In this document: positions 48,882 through 60,054 of the stretch, piece after piece
Position numbering within the stretch: the stretch's first letter is position 1
Layout of the letters: each line of letters starts with the position of its first letter
Assembly: GCA_963969395.1 (NCBI GenBank)
Contig: OZ017795.1
Span: 36,871,063 to 36,935,062, forward strand
Length of the DNA stretch: 64,000 nucleotides
Direction of reading: 5' to 3'
Origin: Pseudoscleropodium purum
Taxonomy: Eukaryota; Streptophyta; Bryopsida; Hypnales; Brachytheciaceae
Notes under the pieces: generated by a model
Database searches by the model: none
Told to the model about the DNA's origin: nothing
The model's input: only the letters and a program-made list of their open reading frames with translations
Translations under genes and position numbers: made by a program

Positions 48882-50012
48882 CTAGCCACGGGGACGGTCG
48901 CCTCGAGGCATGTCCACGGGGCATTTCGCAGAAGTGTGACTCGAAGGAGTACTGCCTCTGTTGCTCAACTTCGGGTCCAAATAAACAACCACAACAGTGA
49001 TATCATCGTGAAAATGACGGCGGATCCCGCGCTCAATGCCCTTCAGGTCAGAGTAACGCATCTCACGCTTCTTTGCAGCTTCTTGAAGAGCGGATTTCAC
49101 CAGACGACGCGCGATCCCAGCACGAGGATGACTGTACACGATGTCAACGGCCTCTTTGTTGCTCAAGTGCTCCCAAAGACCATCCGACGCAAAGATCACG
49201 AATTCGTCTTGCGGAGTAAGGTTGATAACATTGCACGCAGGCTCGGCACTCATCACAGGTCTCTTCAGAGGCTCAGGAAGACGAAAACGGGCAATAAGAG
49301 GGGCACGGTTGAACTCCGCATTCTTCAGATAGAAATCACCAATGGAACGGGAAACTTGAATCAGACCTTTCACACGCCACACACCATGCTTCAAAACCAC
49401 GATTTGAGGATCGTCTTCATGCTTCGCATATAACTCATTCCGAACGGACTCGAAACTCGCATTGTGCTCTTCAGAAATCTGGCGAGCAACCACGCTGCCC
49501 GTGTCACGGCTGAAACTACCCAAAACGGCGCGGGAATCGCCCACATTGGCGATATACAGTTTGGAACTGCAGACGACACCGACCAAACAACAAGATCCGA
49601 CAGCAGCAAGTTGAGGTTTGGTCGGCCAGGCCTTCTGGACGATATCGAAAAATCGATCTTCCGCTTCCTTAAACGATTTGCAGAGAACGTCGCTGGACAT
49701 ACCCCCTTGTTCGGAAACATTCCTTTGAAAGAAATTGTACAAACACTCATTCACGCTACGAGCAGCTTCAGGTCCACCGTGACCATCATACACGCCCACA
49801 AAGGTGCCGAAGGAGCCAGTCTCCACTTGACTCAGATCTTCCAGGATGGCATTCGCCTGAACAACGGAGTAAGAGAACTCCCCGACGGTATGGGGGCAAA
49901 GATCCTTTCCCCAAAGCAATGGGTCTTGACGATCTGTCCCATCTTGAGATTGCGAATGTCTCCTTGCTGGACGCCAACATGACATCACCATTTTCATGAG
50001 CCACCCGAGCAT
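48882..50012 (-). CDS. Clade-D type protein phosphatase 2C
   Basis: Mg/Mn-dependent Ser/Thr phosphatase of 376 residues. Plant clade-D PP2Cs characterised elsewhere act on the C-terminal threonine of plasma-membrane H+-ATPases and are inhibited by SAUR proteins; the same role here is inference. The family start 'MLGWLM' followed by 'CWRP' matches remembered clade-D proteins, supporting the ATG at 50012. Motifs are '[12 protein letters not shown]' (74–85, first metal Asp), '[11 protein letters not shown]' (155–165), 'VSRSIGD' (220–226), '[12 protein letters not shown]' (274–285) and '[14 protein letters not shown]' (333–346). The clade signature '[13 protein letters not shown]' spans 312–324. 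The full catalytic domain lies in one uninterrupted exon, whereas the Arabidopsis relatives I remember have introns inside it. The sequence 'ttgaacag' directly before the ATG could be a splice acceptor for a 5' leader intron. Confidence 0.93.
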   Translation of the reverse strand: MLGWLMKMVMSCWRPARRHSQSQDGTDRQDPLLWGKDLCPHTVGEFSYSVVQANAILEDLSQVETGSFGTFVGVYDGHGGPEAARSVNECLYNFFQRNVSEQGGMSSDVLCKSFKEAEDRFFDIVQKAWPTKPQLAAVGSCCLVGVVCSSKLYIANVGDSRAVLGSFSRDTGSVVARQISEEHNASFESVRNELYAKHEDDPQIVVLKHGVWRVKGLIQVSRSIGDFYLKNAEFNRAPLIARFRLPEPLKRPVMSAEPACNVINLTPQDEFVIFASDGLWEHLSNKEAVDIVYSHPRAGIARRLVKSALQEAAKKREMRYSDLKGIERGIRRHFHDDITVVVVYLDPKLSNRGSTPSSHTSAKCPVDMPRGDRPRG

Positions 50013-51981
50013 CTGTTCAACCGATCGTCGCAGAATTCAAGTTCATAACTTCATAAGAATTCAACGTGCTTCTTTCAAGTAGACACCTTCTTGACCTCCA
50101 GAATCAAATGGCTCTCCGTTAGCCCCCATCGCTGAAAACACCCATTGCCTCTCCCATCAATAACTTCCTCGAAAAGCGCTATTCAAAAATTTCCACATGG
50201 AACATTTCTGGTTTCCTAAACTGTGTAGAAACACTCATCTATATTTCTTGTCCAGAAACCCCGTGATTCAATTCAGTCTATGAGCAACAACTGGCAGCCA
50301 ATTGAGGTCGATTTGTTGACCTGGACCTGCAATCTACCAACACAAGACGTTCAGGTCCACTATTTGCAAACATCCGAAAGAGCATCATTGCCAGTAAAAA
50401 GAGTCTAGAAAACCGTGTTAATGAATACTGGTATTCACGACGGAAGAAAAAGCACAAGACGGCAATTCAGATGCAGAACCCTGAGCTGCTACGTCACACT
50501 GCCACTAATCAAGTAGTACTGCTTTCAAACTAATGCAGCTCTCGGAGGCTTTCAGAAAGGTAATCTACCATCTCAACAATATCGGAAACTCGATTACAGA
50601 TTCCAAAAGGAGCAGCTTAAACGACGTGAGGAAGAAAACGCGCATTGCAATCGCTTTACTAACGCTTCTCAGCTCCTAATAAAACTAACTTCCCAGAACC
50701 TGTTCGAGTTCTCGATCGTGAAACAGGTATATCGTAACAATCAAACCAAATAGCAATGTTTTTCGATCCCACTGCTTCAATCAAGGAAACTAGGGGACAC
50801 AATTGAGATTTCAGCGGAAACTGCACGTATCATCACTCTTAAAACTCTATCAACTTTATCTGTAGATTCCGAGTTACTCGCATTCAACCAAATAACCACG
50901 GGAAGGAGGAAGACTAAAGGTCAAGCTGACGATTCCCATGCCAACCAATGGCACAATTTCGAGAACGTCAACAAATACGCCACGTCGTAACAATGCTAAT
51001 CAACAGTGATGTCCCTGCCCAGAGATTCGAAACTTTTACTCATTGCCGCTTGGGCTGCTGGGCAGGGTAATTGATAAGACTCCGGTCCTTACCGGAATCT
51101 AAATCTGAACCATGTAGGCCGAATCCCAAATGATCGTAATCCATAGGCTGGCTATTCATACTGAAACAATACTTCACAATTGGCGGCTCCGCCTCCCAAA
51201 TATTGCTCGCACTCAAGCAAAAGCATCAATTCCTCGACCTTTCGGTCATTATTCTATGCCACGAAGGTCCCGACCACCTCACTGACGGGAAAACTTTGCT
51301 ACCGCAAAAGTCCGTCGTGGGAATCAATAAGCCTGCCAATGACTTGCGCGTGTACACAGTCTATGAAACGCGATACATGAAAATCAAAGCTGCGCAGACT
51401 TTCACGACAGACCGAACCCGTTTGATATTCAAGAAGGACCAATAATTTACATGGCGTACACAAAGTGGGCCGAAACTGCCACTTCCCGGTGAGCCAGTAG
51501 GACACTTGTCCTTGACAAAAAGGACACGTACCAAAGTGTACAACAATTCAGCATAACGTGAGATTCCCTTGTGCAGCAGCTTAAGAGAATTACATCAAGA
51601 TGGTGGTCCATATTCTCGTTCATGCTACAGTTCCAATTGCCAGTAGGAATCTCGCGCCTCCTAAACCTAAAAAACCTTAAGCTCTCCATCTCTGCAGAGA
51701 AGGCCTCTTTCCTTCATACTCTCGATTCTAACCCTCAAAACTACAATCCACGAACCTAAAAAACGGACACAATAACTACCACAGCAGAACGATCCGCTGA
51801 AATTGAAAAAGTGCGCTCAGCGCTAATCTACCGGAAGATTAGCTGCACAAATTGCACAATTTAAGGAAAGGTCAACTGCTCCTAATTGAGTGCAAGCAAG
51901 GTACGAAGGTCGACGAGAAGATTTTCCTTGCCCGTATGCAACTCTACCAGACCAAAAGCAAATCAAAGAAAAGAAACTCAC
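50013..51981 (-). other. Probable 5' leader intron of PP2C
   Basis: A good donor (ctctg, then gtgagt) lies at 51982/51981 on the minus strand. A plausible but pyrimidine-poor acceptor (gaacag) ends at 50013, directly before the ATG. The 1.97 kb between them is moderately GC-rich and has no recognisable domain on either strand. Leader introns are common in this family. Splicing is inferred from sequence only. Confidence 0.45.
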
Positions 51982-52430
51982 CAGAGAAAGCTGATAATTA
52001 GGCACGCTCCAGCGCAGAGCCTTCGGGGCCAACAAGTCGACAACTACGTCCTCTCCAGGCAAATGGAGGAGCCGAACCCGAGGATCGATCACCCCTTCCG
52101 CGCCCTCCGACATCCCTGACCCGGTACAGTCCACATGTTTCCGATTCCGAAAGAATCTCCTTCGCTCTTCCTCCAATCAACCAACCCTACTCTCCCAGCC
52201 GCCATGCCATATCCACCCGCAGCAACTGGAGATCATCACACACACAACAGGACGGAAGAGGTTGATGATGGGTGGCCAATTGAGCGGACTCCACTGCAAT
52301 CGTCGAAATGAATAATTAAAGAAGAAACAGCGAAGTCCAGGAGAATCGTCGGCCCAAGTGCCGCAGCCGTCGCCAAACGTCGACTGCTAATTAACTGAGG
52401 AAGCACCGTGAGTGGAATAAATAGCAAGAA
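51982..52430 (-). promoter_or_regulatory. Probable first exon and core promoter of PP2C
   Basis: On the minus strand a TATA-like 'tatttatt' occurs near 52420, and the donor at 51982 would close a leader exon of about 400 bases. That exon contains an ATG at 52113 followed by 44 open codons reaching the donor in phase 0. If spliced to 50012, that frame would run into the phosphatase in frame. The start site is inferred, not observed. Confidence 0.35.
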
Positions 52431-53018
52431 GAAGCGCCGGCGCCAGCCAAATCGGAAGCGCACTAGGGCCAGAAGACCTTCGAGGATTGCTCCACCAGAG
52501 CCCTCGTGGGACGAGACGCGCGTTGTAGGGACGACGAAAACTCGCCGTGGTCCCGACGTCGAGGGCGAGAACAAGAAGGCTCTTGCGGAACTGACGAGGA
52601 GGAGGAGGAAGAAGAAGCAGCCAAGGTCCAGAGAAAGGAAGCTGCACTTGACTGCGCGAGACAGGGCTTAAATTGGCTATGGCCGGCTATGGCGTCCGAG
52701 GCCTGTGGCCATGGCGTAGCTTACGAAGCCATCACGACTGGATCACTTCAGTTCTGTTGGGAGGGCGGGCTTTTCTTTCTTCGATAAGCACTCGGGCTCG
52801 GTATGCGTAACGGAAGTTAAGTGCACCCATAATCGACACTAATAGCAGCAACTGAGCAAGGGGCTATTTTCAAGGGTGGGAAAGAAGGGAGCCACACTCA
52901 GAATTCCCAAAAATTGATAGCCTAAAACCCAGGTCACCTTGTTTCAGCACCTCAAATGCTGGTGGTCAAATAGTATTCCATAGACATCTGTCCTACAATA
53001 AACAAAAATGGACACTTA
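52431..53018. other. GC-rich upstream region of PP2C
   Basis: Up to about 52.8 kb this is the most GC-rich part of the window, with purine-rich simple sequence (gaggaggaggagg near 52595–52615). Long frames on both strands here reflect composition. I see no recognisable protein and consider it promoter-proximal DNA. Confidence 0.4.
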
Positions 53019-53342
53019 GCTTGTTTACACTCCCTGCCAGCAGGCGTAGGGAGCCCCAAATCGGGTTAGCAAACGAAGAGCGCAACATGCGGCGCACAGG
53101 CAGGTGCAGGGTTTCGTGAAAGGCAGTTTAGAGTGGCAGGGAACCTACGGTTTGGCAGGGAACCTACCGAGACTCCCTATAAAGGCTACAAAAGATTGAA
53201 ATAGGGTAATTCCTTGGGATTCAAAAGATTGAAAAGTTTCATTCAAAAGATTTCGGGCTAAATGAGGCTTACCTTTTCTGCCTGCCAGCAGCAGGATGTG
53301 GGAACCACCTCCACTCCCTGCCGGCAGGGAGTGTAAACGAGC
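53019..53342. mobile_element. TIR element (MITE) with TA duplication
   Basis: Inverted ends of about 26 bp: the left end starts gcttgtttacactccctgcc and the right end is its reverse complement, from 53317 (ggcagggagtgtaaac). One mismatch lies near the tip. The element is flanked by TA at 53017–53018 and TA at 53343–53344, the target-site duplication of Tc1/mariner-type elements. The interior (324 bp in all) repeats the block ggcagggaacctac twice and has no coding content. It is GC-rich compared with its flank on the right. Confidence 0.7.
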
Positions 53343-53345
53343 TAA

Positions 53346-53541
53346 CTATTGGAATTTATTGGCAAGTGAAAGAAGATTGCAATGCATTTTAGTATACCCT
53401 TACATGAGTAAATTATGTTTTTTTTTGTCCAAACCCCTTGAGCTTTTAGGGGTAAAACAAAAAGGGCTGCTATTGGAATTTATTGGCAAGTGTAAAAAGA
53501 TTGTAATGCACTTTAGCATGCTCTTGTATGAGTAAATTATG
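53346..53541 (+). repeat. 124-bp tandem duplication
   Basis: Two units begin at 53346 and 53470 with 'ctattggaatttattggcaa', followed by matching 'aagattg.aatgca' and 'atgagtaaattatg'. Unit 1 starts directly at the right end of the TIR element. The repeat leaves an open frame through both units, which I do not consider coding. Confidence 0.6.
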
Positions 53542-55520
53542 GGTTTAGGTTGTTAGTCTACTTAAAATAGAGACTAGGTTGTCCTACACTCATATTGGAT
53601 GAGGTCCAAATTTTGTACAATAGATGAATGCAAACATGTCTTAAATTTTCATTCATCTAAATATTTGTAGATTTTTGTATTTGTTCTCTTACATTTATAT
53701 GATATAGGTTTTCACAACTCTCCTTTATAAATCTTCAATTATTTGGGGAGTATGTAGAAATCTTGATGTCAAAAAATAATTCTTTTAATTCAAAAAATGA
53801 AACTTAAAATATGAATTGATAAATAAGTAAAATGGAGATTTTAAATATATATCATAACTAGGATTTAACATTTTCAACTTTGAGGAAAAAAAAACTTATC
53901 AAAATTACAACTATTCAATCTTGAGTAAATTTTAGAAAGAATTAAAAAAATTTGGTTTCAAATTTTATTGAAAAATATTGGATAGTAGAGTAGTTGATTT
54001 AATTGTATATATATTATCAATTAATCATACTTGACAACTTTTATTTGATCATCATCATTATAAATTATTATTATAAATTTCATTGTACAATACATTTTTA
54101 CAACTTAAAAAAATCTAGACTAATTGTGGTCCTTGAATGGTTCATTTCAAATCCTTACAAACATTTGATAAATTACAACTTACAATAGACCTATAATTTA
54201 ATATTTAAAAGTTGATAAAATCAAAAATTAAAAAATCAACCATATATGGAAGCAAAATGGAGCATATAGAATGAATTGTTATGGAAATTTGACAAATTGA
54301 GTAAGGCTCCTACTAGAAATATTAAGGTATTGAATTCTTTAATGTTTACAAATTGATGACTCGAATTTTGGATAAATATAACATTCAAATTTGACAACAA
54401 TAATATATATTTTCTTTAGACTTAATTTCCACATCATTAAAAAGTATATCTGTGAGTGCAACAAATTTTTCAATTTTGACTATTTGTCTTTAGTAATGTA
54501 AAAGTGAGTCAATTACTATTTGTCTTTAAGAAGTAAAAGGGAAATGAATGATAAAAAAGACAATTAGATGAAGGATATTAAAAATTGTATCTAGGTTGGA
54601 TAGGAAGAATGACGAATTGTTTTGGTATTGGTTGATATTAGAATTTTACACCTTTTCAGTAGCTTAAGTCAAACAATTTGTCCATCTTTTTTCTCTCTCA
54701 TTCTTTCTCTCCCAATCGGTCTTTCTCTCCCAATCAGTCTATCTCTTGTGTCTTTAGTATAGAGCTACATTGTAAATTGTGAACTTCAAATATATAATAT
54801 GAATCATCTTTTGGACTAATTGTCTAAGCACCTAAATACATTTGTATGAGATTATTGATCCAGTGATTGGATCTGGTTGTAATGAAGTTGTAAAAATAAT
54901 CCAATGATTGGATTTTACTATTTGTGCATTTGTAGACAATTTGTGAAGTTATTCTTTCTTACATGTGTTGTTGTGCATTGTTGTGATCCAGAGATTGGAC
55001 AACTAGTTTGAACCTATTGAAATTCTTGTGTATGTGACAAATTGTCTTTGCATTTGTGAGATTGTCTAGTGATTGAATTTGAGAAATTGATAATTGTAAC
55101 AGATTGATTATATTATAGTGTATAGGGAATGTCAATTGATGTTGTTTATATATTATAGGGTGTGGAATAATGGAATGCATTAGGAAAAAAAGTAGACTTA
55201 AGATACTCCTTTTAAATTTATTTAGTGGGACGAAAGTCTTAATTAGAACTATCTTGTGAGTTGGCATAGTGGTCATGATGATAAATTTTTTGAATGTTGG
55301 AGATGTTGCAATTGGAGGAAAGGGGTTTGTAGTTGTTAGATAGAAGCCCGCTCCTTCCAAAAAATTGGCAGTTTAAGGTTGTTGCTAGAGTTTATTCTTA
55401 GTTGTCTTTCTTGATCTAGGATTTTTTCACTGTTGTTGATTTATTGAAGGCTTGACGTATTAGGATACACATTGGGTTTAGTTACTAGATTGAGGGGTTT
55501 ATAAGCTCTACTTTAGATTT
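53542..55520. other. Intergenic AT-rich DNA with ATTGG motif series
   Basis: No gene. The motif 'cca(a/g)(t/a)gattgga' recurs at about 54860, 54901 and 54988, with a further variant near 55065; it resembles the series at 21321–21880. The minus-strand frame 54959–55360 has no recognisable domain. Confidence 0.4.
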
Positions 55521-56035
55521 CAAGCTATGATTTGGGTATACAAGATGGCTTTGGATTTCAAGATCAAGTTATACACGGATGCAAATGAGAGCATATGGCT
55601 TGAGCTTCTAAGCCCATTGATTGCCAAAGTGATGATGTTGACCCTCCTCCGACATCTCGTACCTACTTGCAAAGAATGGTATGACACTATGTTTACACAC
55701 ACAATATATATTATACTCTACATTGGCATGGCAATTTTTTTTAGAGCTAAAACCTTATAGAATCTTTCATCCTAATTCATGATTGAGGAAGAAGGAAATG
55801 GCCTTTGTTAGTTCCAATTATAAGCTTGTTTGTTATTTTTTTTTCAATTGTGGGGGTTGCGGGTTGATGTTTCTGAAAGTTTGTATACTCCACCAATGGC
55901 AAAGTTTTATAGCCCAAAATTAGAAGCCCTATTTAAAGTTGTAGAAGGATTGGGGTACAATAGAGATGAAGCCCTATACATGAGAGAAATTGAAGCCCTC
56001 ACCAAAGATGTAGATGACACCTCCCACTAGACCAC
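55521..56035 (+). other. Possible gene-fragment exons, family unknown
   Basis: Two short plus-strand frames look more protein-like than their surroundings. The first (about 55545–55685) includes 'LYTDANESIWLELLSPL'. The second (about 55860–56029) includes 'YSPKLEALFKVVEGLGYNRD' and ends at TAG. I do not recognise the family and cannot join them with confidence. They may be exons of a decayed gene or captured fragments. Low confidence. Confidence 0.25.
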
Positions 56036-56881
56036 GTGATGCAATTGAAGGTACTAAGGTATTCATGCATTTCTTTTGTTGTTGTTATTTTTTGTGTTAC
56101 TCTTATTGTTGTGGCTCCTGGTGATATTGCTCCTACTACCAATCCTTTTCAATGATGTTTCTATAGTTGTTGTTGTTTTTGTGGAACTTGTGCTTTTTTT
56201 TTGTTTGTTGTAGTGCCAATAGTAAAAACTGTTGCTAGTTCATGCTCACATTGTAGAAAGAACTTACCATATTGTATGGCCTCCATTTTTTTGTGACTTA
56301 GGCTTTGTGCAAGTTATGGCTACGTATCTTTGGGTTTAGAATATTTCATCCTTAATATTTTTATTAATGCCATAATTTGCACAAAATTCTATTTGTAAAG
56401 TTTTTTTGTCATTGTGTTTGTAAGTACATTAAATGTATTCTATTCTACATTGTGAATGATTAGTAATGTGCCCTTAATTTCTTTTCATTTTTGGCATGCA
56501 GCAAATGTGTATGCAAATTCTATTTTTTCATTATATTTTTTCATTCAGTGTGTATTCAATAGAGGAATGTACTTGAAGTGGGATAATTAATTGTGTATAT
56601 TTAGGAAGAACCCTATTTGTAAACCCTCAATTCTACACTAAATTCTCTATTTGTGAGTAATGAGTAGTGAGGAAAAAATGAAGCGAAAGAGCATATTATA
56701 TATTCATGAAAATTAGGGATTACAATTAATGAATGCCTCCATTCTAATGAGCCACATTAGAAAATTACATAATCATAGAGTGCTAAATAAATAATAGATA
56801 AAAATAATATTTTCCATTAGTAACCTAGTGTTTGCACCTATATCCTAATTTTTTGTGAATTGCACTCCATAAGAATTGATA
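56036..56881. other. Intergenic AT-rich DNA, nothing recognised
   Basis: No supported gene or repeat end. Confidence 0.45.
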
Positions 56882-57700
56882 CTTTGTCTCTTTCAATGTA
56901 ATCCCAAAACCAACTAAATAGACAACCTCTACAATTGTTACAAAATCCAAAGTTGTTAAAGTATTTTATTTTCTAAGATGTGACAATGGAAAAAGTGGGT
57001 GTCTAAGACAAAATGTATTGATGCTTTGATAGTATTTGATTTATATTTTTGTAAATCCAAGCTGGGATCCAAGCTATATATTGGTAGTACCCCCAAGGAT
57101 GTATTTATTTAATTATTTAATTCAACAAAGGCAGTAGGAACATGAAATTGTAACAAAGTTCACTGACTGAGACTGTAATAGATTATTTTTGGTTTTGATT
57201 CTGACTAAAAGGACAAAGTTGTTTAATTATCCTATTTTGTTAGACATGACCATGGAAAAGTGGGGGTTTAGGACCAAATGAGTGGATGCTTTATCTCTTC
57301 AATGTAGATTCTAAAACCAACTAAATAGAAAGCCTCTATAGTTGTTTGAAAGCCCAAAGTTATAAAACCATTCCATTTTGTAAGATGATACAATAGAAAG
57401 AAAGGGGGCCCAAGACAAAATGTAAAGATGCTTTGATGGTATTTGATTTGTATTCTTGTATATCCAAGTTGGGATTCAAGCTAAATATTGGTAGTACCAC
57501 CAAAGATTGTATTCATCAATCGTTTAATCTAACAAAGGCAATAGTGACATAAAATTGTCACAAAATTCATTGGCTAAGATTGTAATAGGTTTTTTTGTGG
57601 TTGTGATTGCCATTGAAAAGACAAAGTTGTTTAATTATCTTGTTTTGTTGGATGTGACTATGAAAAAGTCCGAGTTTAGGACAAAATGAAATGATGCTTT
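56882..57700 (+). repeat. Two tandem units of about 406 bp, each with an internal half-repeat
   Basis: The marker 'ctttgtctctttcaatgta' and its variant recur at 56882 and 57290, with a third partial start at 57695. Unit lengths are therefore about 408 and 405 bp. Matching blocks include 'accaactaaatag', 'gatgctttgat(a/g)gtatttgat', 'atattggtagtacc' and 'caaagttgtttaattat'. Within each unit the 'aagttgtt...gtggg..taagacaaaatg' block occurs twice, so the unit is itself an old duplication. Noncoding. Confidence 0.65.
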
Positions 57701-59025
57701 GTCTTGTCTTGATCTTAGGCTGGTGACTCTAGTCTTGCCATGAGACATTCAACAACAACGTGATATTAGAGAGTAAGGTAAGTGTGTTCATTTTGGGCAA
57801 AAAAAAAGTGAGCTCATTGTGGGTGAAATCATCTTAGTGGTGTACATTTTAGAAGTTGATTGTACACCACCATTATAATTTTGTTCACAATGGGCTTGCT
57901 CCCATTTGTGTCCACTATGGCCACTCATTTACCTTAAGTTATATTAAAAAGGTTTGAATGTATATAGTTGTATATATGGTAATTGCTACAAGAACAAAGG
58001 ATGTGAAATTAAAAAGTGTGACATTAAAGAGGTCCATTCAAATTCAAAGTAGTTCAAATGCTACAATTGTCACCAACCTAGCAATAGTACTTTGAAAAGC
58101 CAATTGAAGTCTCCAAAAGCCTTGCTTTCCTTGTCCCTAACTCCCATACAAATTAGAAGATTTGTCTTTATCTATGAGTAGAAACAAAATATGTTTTCAT
58201 TTATTTTGGATAGTATAGAGAGCAATCTTCAGTGGAGTGATGTATTTGTTTACATCTATAAAAATAAATGAGACATTCAAAGTGTGGATGAAACTCAAAT
58301 TATTTGTCTCAAAGAATATTCATTCATCCAAAAAAGAGCAATATTGTCCTTTGAATGTGTAGCAAATCAATGATTTCATCCATTAAAAATGGGGGAATAT
58401 ATCACCTAATATTTCCTCTAAAAAATTGTATTGCTTTTGAGCAAAAAATTGCTCAAATTTAAAAACAAAACATGCATATAGGTGGAGCCTACTTAGCAAG
58501 AAGAGAGATTGGTGAGGAACTTGTAGGAACTCACTCTTAAGAATGCAGGCCTTACAATAGGAGATTGATTTAATTCTTGATCCTCTAAGGTTTGAGAAGC
58601 TTGATTTGATTTGCAACATTCTATTTTATGTGTATATATTTCACATACAAGGTGCATGAATACCATAGTACCTCTTCAATTTTGGCAATAATTAATTGTT
58701 TTTGAAGATATTGTAATTTCAAAAAATTATAATGATAATTGTTGAAAATCTTGAAAATTTACAACACTCATCACCAAAATCAATGGAAAAATGTAATTAC
58801 CTACGGTTTAGTAATCTTGACATAATCATAAAGAATTAAGTGATCAAGTTGTTTTAAAAAAAGAAAATAACCAATGTTAATAAAAAGGTAAAATATAGAG
58901 TCCAATGATCATCAACCATGTATATAACAAGACCATCAATTATCAAGAGATTTGTTGATGGAAACATCAAAGAATTTCATCATTGAAACTAAGTGGGAGT
59001 AGAAGTTAGAGAGGTTGTTTCTATA
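57701..59025. other. Intergenic DNA, no gene supported
   Basis: AT-rich spacer. A short stretch near 58053–58100 translates to a CX2C-containing peptide reminiscent of a zinc knuckle, but it lacks the His and third Cys and follows a stop, so it is not called. Confidence 0.45.
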
Positions 59026-59590
59026 ATTAAATTCATTCTTTCTCATGAACCCTCAAAGGATATGGGGTAACTTAAAGATGATAGCTTGACCTCTCATTGT
59101 CAAAAAATAGTACTTGTGTTCAAAGTAGACTTTTTGATCTCATTTTTGCCTAGTAAAATAAAAATTTTCAAAGTAACTTTGATCTAAGAAAAGTTGAGAA
59201 ATAAATCTAACTTTCACTTTCAAAGATCCTTTTGTGATTATGAGCCTCCAAACAAAAGTTATAGACAAAATTCAAAGGGATGTTTGAAAATGTCAAAGAA
59301 AATGTTCCTTCCAATTCCTCCTTGAAATTTGTCCATAACTTTCGATTGGAGGATCAAAATCTTAAAAGGATTTATGGAGATGAAAGCTAGCTTCATTTTC
59401 CACAATAATTCTATTCAATTTTTTTTTGAAAAAATTGTTCTACTATGCCTAAAAGAGGTTTGAAATTCCACATTAAACACATTTCTTATGTTTAACTTCA
59501 CTATGAGTAGTTGAGCTCCTACTAATCCTAACTATTTACATATCTTACATGGGTTGTTTTTACCTCTTATCACACAATTTGTATAAAGAT
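59026..59590 (+). repeat. Large foldback repeat, copy 3
   Basis: Closely parallels 44985–45590. The left half ('cctcaaaggatatggggtaa', then 'tttttgatctcattt' and 'gagcctccaaacaaaagtta') returns inverted in the right half ('ccataactttcgattggagg', 'ttgttctactatgcct', 'actatgagtagttgagctcc'). The right end matches 'cacaatttgtataaa'. It could fold into a hairpin with arms of about 250 bp. Noncoding. Confidence 0.55.
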
Positions 59591-60054
59591 CTTCTCTTCA
59601 AACACTTTACTCCTATCAATGAATTTCTTATTGAAGCCACATGCCCAATTTTTTTTATTTATATAGTATCTAGGATGATGAAAATTGCAATAATTAATTT
59701 TTTCTGCCGAAATTAAAAAGTCAAATATTATTAAATATTCGGTAGAGGGTGTTGTAATTGAAGAGGTACTACGGAAGACGTTTACAAGACTTACAAAAGT
59801 TTGTATTCATGGTGAGTCGGATTCAATGATACATGACACCTCCAATTTAGATCATTATTATACCTCCTATATGTCTCAAAAGTTGCAAAATGGCCACTTA
59901 TTCTACTTGTACAATGCTATATTTGGTCATGATTAAATTTTGATATTAAAATGGACTTCAATTGAAAGATGTTAGTTGTTGAAAATCCCAATCCCAATAT
60001 GAATGTCTTGCCATATTTTAGTACATACTTTGTATTTTAAGAAAAAAAAAACAA
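59591..60054. other. Intergenic AT-rich DNA, nothing recognised
   Basis: No supported gene. Confidence 0.45.

Noticed and set aside
48936..49982. Long plus-strand frames opposite PP2C
   Set aside because: They are antisense shadows of the highly coding, GC-richer phosphatase exon and have no domain of their own.
52176..52671. Several 60–112-codon frames in the PP2C upstream region
   Set aside because: GC-rich composition explains their length. Those starting at 52176 and 52180 begin with TTG, not ATG. Only the ATG at 52113 was kept as a finding.
55250..55340. A-box-like ttggcatagtgg suggesting a tRNA or SINE
   Set aside because: No acceptable B box follows at the right spacing and no cloverleaf could be drawn.
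54959..55360. 133-codon minus-strand frame
   Set aside because: It is rich in Ile, Asn and His from low-complexity TTG/ATTG repeats on the other strand and has no recognised domain.
58053..58100. CX2C peptide resembling a retroviral-type zinc knuckle
   Set aside because: The Gly-His and last Cys positions are absent and an in-frame stop lies just upstream. No other retrotransposon domain is nearby.
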